The position numbers were made by a program, and so were the translations under genes. 64,000 nt of DNA from Galerina marginata (lineage: Eukaryota > Basidiomycota > Agaricomycetes > Agaricales > Galerinaceae), in contig JAECYW010000004.1 in assembly GCA_023014335.1 (NCBI GenBank), positions 1,364,001 through 1,428,000 on the forward strand, in the 5' to 3' direction. The notes under the pieces were generated by a model. The model was not told the origin of the DNA. It saw only the letters and a program-made list of their open reading frames with translations, and made no database searches. Below are positions 58,493-64,000 of this stretch, piece after piece (the stretch's first letter is position 1; each line of letters opens with the position of its first letter).

Positions 58493-59083
58493 ATGCGGCC
58501 TTCGTTCCTCCGCCTAGCTGAGTCCATTTCTAAAGGGCCGTTGAAGATGACGGAGGCCAGCGCAATGTTGTACCCTCCAATTCCGTAAGTTCTTTTGTGT
58601 TTAGGTTGTCGTATCCGGTTGACCAAGATGTTCTATAGACTCTACAGGCGAATATTACGCTCTCATAGATACTTACCGTCGGACATGCGCAGTCTGGGGG
58701 ATGACTACGTGAAATCAGGTCAGTTCATGTTGGATGGTTTTTGTCGGCATTTGCTCATCAAAGTATACGACCATTCAGAATTTCGACGACATAAAGAGGT
58801 CTCCAACCCTGTTTATATTATGGGCTTCCTTTCCCAATGGAAGGTATATCTCGACCAAATGCCCCAAAATCCAAATGCAGCATACAGTGGGAAACGGTTG
58901 GATCCTACGGTGTTTGAGAAGGTGGAGATTTCCTGTTTGGAGAATAACCATGGAGAAAGTTTACTAATTTTATCTTCTTAGATGTCAAATGAACAATTGG
59001 GCCAACTTTATGAACTCATGCATGTCGCAAAAGACGTTTGGAAACCTTTACAAACCGACGGGGAAGGAGAGGAAAAATCGTGA
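58493..59083 (+). CDS. SDH7: Succinate dehydrogenase assembly factor 3 (ACN9/SDHAF3 family)
   Basis: Four exons give about 125 residues. The N-terminus MRPSFLRLAESISKGPLK is basic and amphipathic, suiting a mitochondrial presequence. It is followed by the LYR motif in LYRRILRSHRYLPSDMRSLG, then DDYVKSEFRRHKEV, YIMGFLSQWKVYLDQM and, in the last exon, MSNEQLGQLYELMHVAKDVW. These are the ACN9 family signatures. In yeast and animals the protein helps mature the iron-sulfur subunit of complex II in the mitochondrial matrix. The final exon joins after FEK to MSNEQLGQ, skipping 60 bp of in-frame intron. Size fits the family. The gene symbol is that of the yeast orthologue. Confidence 0.88.
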
Positions 59084-59547
59084 CTCTGGTCAGCTCTGCG
59101 TAACAGGCAAGCATACCCCGCCCTACAAGCGAACTGAGTCAGAACAGGCAAGTTTGGCCAAGGATATTGGCTTGTTCATGTATATATTCCCATGCTTACC
59201 CTTCTTCTTTCCCTTACCGCAGCGCAGCGTAGTAACCCTTTTGGATTATAGCCTACTCCCGTTCAAATACCACATTCGAGGCGCCATTTAAGAAGCTTTT
59301 GCCGGTCCTCCTCTCACTGTTATCCGTTCCCGACGGTCGAAGTCTCACACAACCTTTCCCATGTCATCACGTGTGGATATTGAATGCCGGACTTTCTGAG
59401 CAGTCTCGTTTCGTATCGTCTCCCAATTCCATGCGGTTATGTGTTCCAGTGTAAGAGTGTGAAAATTGTTCTGCTTATAATAAGCTGGATGTGATATCTG
59501 GAGTTGTTATCTCTCGCCCCTTCCACACCCACTCGACAAATTGCAAG
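59084..59547. promoter_or_regulatory. Spacer before the cyanase gene
   Basis: About 460 bp with no coding signal recognised. Presumed terminator and promoter sequence. Confidence 0.45.
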
Positions 59548-60356
59548 ATGGCAGATCAATCCGTACGCGTATCTTGTCGTCGTCGGTTCTGTTCTTCTAA
59601 TGATCTCTTTGTCGTTTAGCCCGAACAGGAACTTCCCTATGCAGACCTCCCGCCCTTTAGTGCTCTCTTCTTCGAGGCCAAAGCCAAAAAAGGTCTCACC
59701 TTCGAACAAATTGCCAAGGAACTAGGCAAGAGCGAAGTCTGGGTTGCCGCTGGCTTTTATGGCCAAGTAAGCTTGAGATGGATTTATCTACGAGAATACT
59801 CTGACCTCTTTCTAGGCCAAATTCACCGAGGAGGAATTGAAGACAATTGCCAATTTTCTCGACATTCCCTCTGCTACCTCTGTGAGCAACGGCCAATGGT
59901 GGCCAAACAGGGGTATTGCCCCCATGATTCCTAAGGACCCCGTCATCTACAGGTTGTACGAGGTCGGTTGGTTTGTTGTTTGTCATGTACCTTTGCTCAT
60001 GATGTTTGGGACAGGGTGTACTCGTATACGGCCATGTCATCAAAGTAAGTATTGCCTTCAATCCATTGTTCTCTTTTTCTAATCTGATTTCTATTTTTCA
60101 AGGCTATCATCCACGAAAAGGTTTGTTTGTCACTAACAATCATCTACATTATCATGGAATCTCATACGTACTGTATAGTTTGGAGATGGTATCATGTCCA
60201 TGATCGATTGCAAGATCCACGTCGAGAAGAAACCTGACCCGAAGGGCGATCGTGTTTTGTTGACTTTTGAGTATGTTTATGCCTCTTCCTTTCTGTGTTG
60301 CGTACTGATTGACATATGCCTTCAGTGGAAAGTTCCTTCCGTACTCCAGGTGGTAA
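59548..60356 (+). CDS. cynS: Cyanate hydratase (cyanase)
   Basis: Cyanase converts cyanate and bicarbonate to ammonia and carbon dioxide. Exon 1 encodes only MADQS. Further exons give [31 protein letters not shown], the catalytic-domain block [37 protein letters not shown] and the closing [11 protein letters not shown]. The Arg and Glu of YRLYE and the Ser of GIMSMID match the family's catalytic Arg, Glu and Ser. Length is about 165 residues, normal for fungal cyanases, which form decamers in the cytosol. Seven exons, two of them under 35 nt. Intact. Confidence 0.93.
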
Positions 60357-60877
60357 TTGGCGCCATTCAACCGAATTCCAAGTTGTATCTATAGAGATTT
60401 GAGATCAATATACTGTACTCATTCAAGTTCGTGACTTTTGACTACCTTTGTTGATCATGCCGGAAAGTATACCCACACCAACGACGAGAGAACAGCCCTC
60501 CTCGCTCCACAAGAACTATTCCTCGATCCCATGCCTCTCCTCGTCGAACCTTGACTAGTTGCTCTTGATTCCAATAGAAACCCATTTTCCGAAAAATTCC
60601 CGCTATTACGTGAAGAACATCGCCTTAATGAAGGGCGACGATTTTCTGGAGAGAAAAGGGTTCAAAAGGCTGTATGTGGTCAAAATGTGATTGAGATAAA
60701 CTCGCTGAAAACGAGTCAGGGCGAATATGACCTTGCCCTGTACCTGGACCCTTGGCGCTCGCAATACTTAAAATTAGCACTGCCTTCAGTCTTCCTGGTA
60801 TAAATGTACTGTCGCCACTGTCTACAGCTGCTCGCAACCCACCCTGTAATCTTTACCCCCACACTACCCTAGCTTAA
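60357..60877. other. Intergenic region
   Basis: About 520 bp between cyanase and a membrane-protein gene. Nothing recognised apart from presumed 3' UTR and promoter sequence. Confidence 0.45.
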
Positions 60878-61597
60878 ATGTTGGACCCTCATGATCGCCG
60901 GACGGTTCAATCGTGGAAGGCGTGGCTTCAGGCAGATATCAACGACGATAAAGCCATCATAGATACCGTCAATGCTCTTATTACAGTGGTATGTTTTTAG
61001 AGACACCTTTTGGCACTGGAATGACATTCACCCTAGGCGGCATTCATCGCGGGGGTTCAAGCGCAAGTAATCTCCTTCACCATTCCTCTGCCGAGAGACG
61101 TGCTTGGACGGACAACCAACTTCTTCGCCGTGGTCGGCCTCATCCTTGACATAGCCGGTACCTTTCTAGGTGTCATTCACGCTCTCCTTATCCAGCGCAG
61201 AATGCGATTCAAGAGCGGCCTTTACGATGACATCGAGCAGTTGGTGCGCAACCAAGACGACGACAACGTTAAAATGGAGGCAGAGCGTATTCTGAACGCT
61301 CTGACGCGATATATTGGGAAGCAACCACCCCTTCTCCGTGTGCGCTACACGGAACCCTTGTTCAAGGTGGTTTTCTCGTTTGGTTCTATACCCCTCCTTG
61401 CCATGGGGTTTGGGGTGCTTTTCCTACTCATCACAATCCTGCTATTTTCCGTTCCTACATTTGGTCGTGAGGTAATCATAGGATGTGGTTATGCTCTTAC
61501 TGTAGTTGTAGGGTTATCGTTTTTCCCACTTTGGTATACAAAGAGGAGACTCAGGCGTAATCCCTCAGAGTCGCGGCGGATCCTTGCATCTGATTAG
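60878..61597 (+). CDS. Small multi-span membrane protein of unknown function
   Basis: Two exons: MLDPHDRRTVQSWKAWLQAD up to a GTATGT donor at 60989, then from about 61037 AAFIAGVQAQVISFTIPLPR. Total about 220 residues. Four hydrophobic segments are visible: one around INALITV/AAFIAGVQ, then FFAVVGLILDIAGTFLGVIH, SIPLLAMGFGVLFLLITILL and VIIGCGYALTVVVGLSFFPL. A charged cytosolic-like segment (RMRFKSGLYDDIEQLVRNQD) lies between the second and third. It ends with a basic tail (KRRLRRNPSESRR). The layout resembles orphan membrane proteins common in agaricomycetes. No family was assigned. Confidence 0.7.
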
Positions 61598-62381
61598 ATT
61601 TGGTTACTCGCATGTGTGGTTATCTAGAGTATACAGTAGAGTAATTTTCCATAGGTTTCCATCACGGTCATCCTTGCTTCTGCACTGCAGATTTGCTGTC
61701 TCCACCGGAATAGATCTAACATCAGTGGCGGTGCACGATTTGCGTGTCCGTTCCTGGTTCCTCAGTTCATTCTTTGCCTCTTTGCCACTGCGTCCGACGC
61801 TAACCGCACGGCCTCCTCATGCATCTCCAGGCCTCAGCTGCCAGCAGCTGCCAAGGCGTGGACATACTAGACTTCCACGACTTCTGTAAACGATTTTGAT
61901 TGCACTTGGATGCGAGGTTGGACCAAGGTTCATGAGCTAACCTCCCGTTGTCAAGTTCCTACATATCCTTGCTGTGAAGATGAACTTCCAGGCCTTCAAC
62001 TGGCCGTTTATTGCCCCCCTATGTCTTGAAAGTGTATTCAACAAAGCGAACGAGGTTACCCGTCAGTGATGTACTGGCGGTGAGTGATCGAACACATCGG
62101 TCAGCCTTGGGTCAGCCGCTTTCAGAAATGAACAGACTCGTCGCTTTCATCTTCTACGTGGAGAATTGAGCGTTCGATTTGTCGCTCGATATCATTTGGC
62201 TCTACGATCAGGTATTTATAAAATTTCCAGTCTACAACGTCCGTAGCTGACTGGACACCTCAGGATTTTGGCAGGCCAGGCTGGATATGCAGCCCGCATT
62301 CTCCTTTCCCTCAGCGTATAAGTTTCGACCCTGACCGGTCAATGGAAGGCCATATTGAGCTGTCTCCCCTCTTTTGATATC
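61598..62381. other. Intergenic region, nothing recognised
   Basis: About 780 bp. Short open frames only. No repeat or RNA gene was noticed. Confidence 0.45.
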
Positions 62382-64000
62382 ATGTCAATCACAAAAAAAT
62401 TCCTAACACCCTACCCACCAAATCTTCGTCCAGTCTCCGAGACGCAGGCCTTCTCGGGCTCAACTACATCATTCTCCTCCTCTTCCTCGTCTACATCGTC
62501 GGCATACTTCGACAGAAACTCTCGCGGCTCCTCAGCCTCGGCTTATCTGACCGATGCCACACCTCCTATTTCTCCGTCGCTTTCGAATCTCGACCTTGAC
62601 TTGAAAGATCCACATTCATCTTCGTCCGCCACCAAGCTCGAGCGACATTCGCAGCCATGTCCTAGCTCTATGGATAGTCGGCACGCTCTCCTTCGACTCG
62701 CCACCGCCTCGGAGGACGAACGAGGTTACGCGTCTGACGATGAGGGCGACAGCGACCCCTTCGACGCAGTGGCTGCTGTCAGGACGAAGCTCATGCGGGC
62801 GAAACCCTCCATCTACACGCGACGCGCCTTGAAGATCATGGAGAGGCGCAATAGGTCCGCGTCCCAAGGAACAGGTTCCGAAGACAACCACGTTGGAATA
62901 CCCCCCAAGCCGATGAGGGTGATCATTACCGAGGCCGGAAAACCGGATTGGGAGGATTGGTCGCGCGACTTTGAGATTGGTACATCGGATGCTCAGGTAT
63001 ATTGTATTCTTCTGTTTTTTTTCGACTCATTTTTGTTAATACTCTTTCCCTTTCGCCAGATTCGGCTCCCGAACTTGGACGACAACATAGGAGGCGACCC
63101 AGTCCCGGTAACCTCTGGCGATTTCTATGCTCTGGAAGCTCAGCTCGAGCAAGACTTCATCCCTGCCGGAACAGAACCTGACATCCCCAGTCCACAGATG
63201 CCAACGACACCCATCATCAAGCCCATGGACCTGAGCTGGGACTGCTCTCCGTTTTCCCTCGGCAGCCCCAGTCTACCCTCATCGAACTCCATATATCGCC
63301 AAATCGTTTCTCCTCTCAACCTCGAGGACAACGATGCCGAATCCTCCCCTGCCGTCTACGATGATTCGTTTTCGTACACGCATGGGAATATGCCTCTCTG
63401 TTCACCTCTCGGGGGCGTTTCGGCCAGGATGTTTGGGTCCCAGTGCAACCATCGCTCCTTCCCCGTTGCTCTTGATGGCGAAAGCTTGGGCGTCGCCGCT
63501 TTAATCCGTCTGGAGCTCGCTGGTGCTTTGCATGCTCCAAGACCTGAACCTCAACCCCATGCCGGCCTAGGCTTTGGTAGATTGGCGCAGTCTAGTCGAT
63601 TACCAGTAAGCCTCGTTCTTCTTAATTTATTCGTACGCGATTCTAATCGTCCTTGGCAGCCCACTCCGGATTGTACCTTTCCTTCAATTTACTCTCAAGA
63701 GTCGGGAAACGAATCCGACTTCAGTTGGGCGGAGACGGCTGACGTTCTTTCCGGCATAACTCAACCACCTCCGCCAGTTCACTTCGAACACGATCTACCT
63801 GGACCGCCGCTCGAGATTAATGACGTGGATGAACAAGACCAACCCATCAAGGGTCTTGGTCTGGGATACATAGCAGAACGCAGTCTCTGTTCGTCCTCCT
63901 CTGTCTCGCGGCTTGCTTCAGACCCGGTCGTGGATAGCGCTTGCGAGACCAAGATCGATGGCAGCAATTTGGGCAGATTACCTGACCCCCAGTGCTCTCT
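62382..64000 (+). CDS. 5' part of a long Ser-rich, probably disordered protein (runs off the window)
   Basis: The frame from the ATG at 62382 (MSITKKFLTPYPPNLRPVSE) stays open to the right edge, over 530 codons. Two likely introns, 62997-63059 and 63606-63659, are multiples of three without stops, so reading through them also remains open. The sequence is Ser/Asp/Pro-rich (STTSFSSSSSSTSSAYFD) with an acidic SDDEGDSDPFDAV stretch and a basic segment LMRAKPSIYTRRALKIMERR. No known domain is visible. Large agaricomycete regulatory proteins often look like this, but no function can be given from this part. Confidence 0.75.
   Translation, partial: MSITKKFLTPYPPNLRPVSETQAFSGSTTSFSSSSSSTSSAYFDRNSRGSSASAYLTDATPPISPSLSNLDLDLKDPHSSSSATKLERHSQPCPSSMDSRHALLRLATASEDERGYASDDEGDSDPFDAVAAVRTKLMRAKPSIYTRRALKIMERRNRSASQGTGSEDNHVGIPPKPMRVIITEAGKPDWEDWSRDFEIGTSDAQVYCILLFFFDSFLLILFPFRQIRLPNLDDNIGGDPVPVTSGDFYALEAQLEQDFIPAGTEPDIPSPQMPTTPIIKPMDLSWDCSPFSLGSPSLPSSNSIYRQIVSPLNLEDNDAESSPAVYDDSFSYTHGNMPLCSPLGGVSARMFGSQCNHRSFPVALDGESLGVAALIRLELAGALHAPRPEPQPHAGLGFGRLAQSSRLPVSLVLLNLFVRDSNRPWQPTPDCTFPSIYSQESGNESDFSWAETADVLSGITQPPPPVHFEHDLPGPPLEINDVDEQDQPIKGLGLGYIAERSLCSSSSVSRLASDPVVDSACETKIDGSNLGRLPDPQCS

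Overview
The window comes from a filamentous basidiomycete, most likely a mushroom-forming agaricomycete. Genes are split by many short GT-AG introns of about 50-65 bp. The families are typical of that group: F-box proteins starting with a PVELLQ-type box, a DUF6534-type seven-helix protein, and a short CaaX-terminated mating pheromone precursor. There are no bacterial-style operons. I saw no rRNA, tRNA or CRISPR. Gene identities rest on motifs read by eye; no database search was run.

The two flanks are arms of one large inverted duplication. On the left (about 1-8615), gene A is on the minus strand and gene B on the plus strand, diverging from a 1.1 kb spacer. On the right (about 48420-57041) the same pair occurs in mirror orientation: B' minus, A' plus. 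The outer edge of both arms carries the 3' end of a third gene, C. B/B' encodes a protein of about 1,200 residues with repeated beta-rich modules and a long helical C-terminal part. A/A' is a charged, intron-rich protein. I recognise neither family. The arms have diverged unevenly, and A' carries an expanded coding minisatellite.

Between the arms, left to right: two small unidentified genes (10.4-12.9 kb); three tandem F-box genes, each preceded by overlapping GATAAG sites (13.2-21.2 kb); an AT-hook/cysteine-rich protein (22.3-24.4 kb); two TA-flanked MITE-like elements; a divergent, very intron-rich beta-tubulin (26.9-29.7 kb); two tandem DUF1479 oxygenase-like genes (30.4-34.4 kb); a DUF6534-type membrane protein on the minus strand; a transketolase-family gene (38.6-41.3 kb); homogentisate 1,2-dioxygenase of tyrosine catabolism (41.8-44.0 kb); and a gene-poor stretch of 4.4 kb. 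That stretch holds a 34-residue pheromone precursor gene (46493-46597), a diverged pair of about 0.6 kb repeats on either side of it, and a third MITE.

Beyond the right arm are housekeeping genes: an SDHAF3/ACN9-type succinate dehydrogenase assembly factor, cyanase, a small multi-span membrane protein, and the 5' part of a long Ser-rich protein that runs off the window. No single pathway links the neighbours. The items most worth follow-up are the pheromone gene, the co-duplicated A/B pair and the tubulin substitutions.
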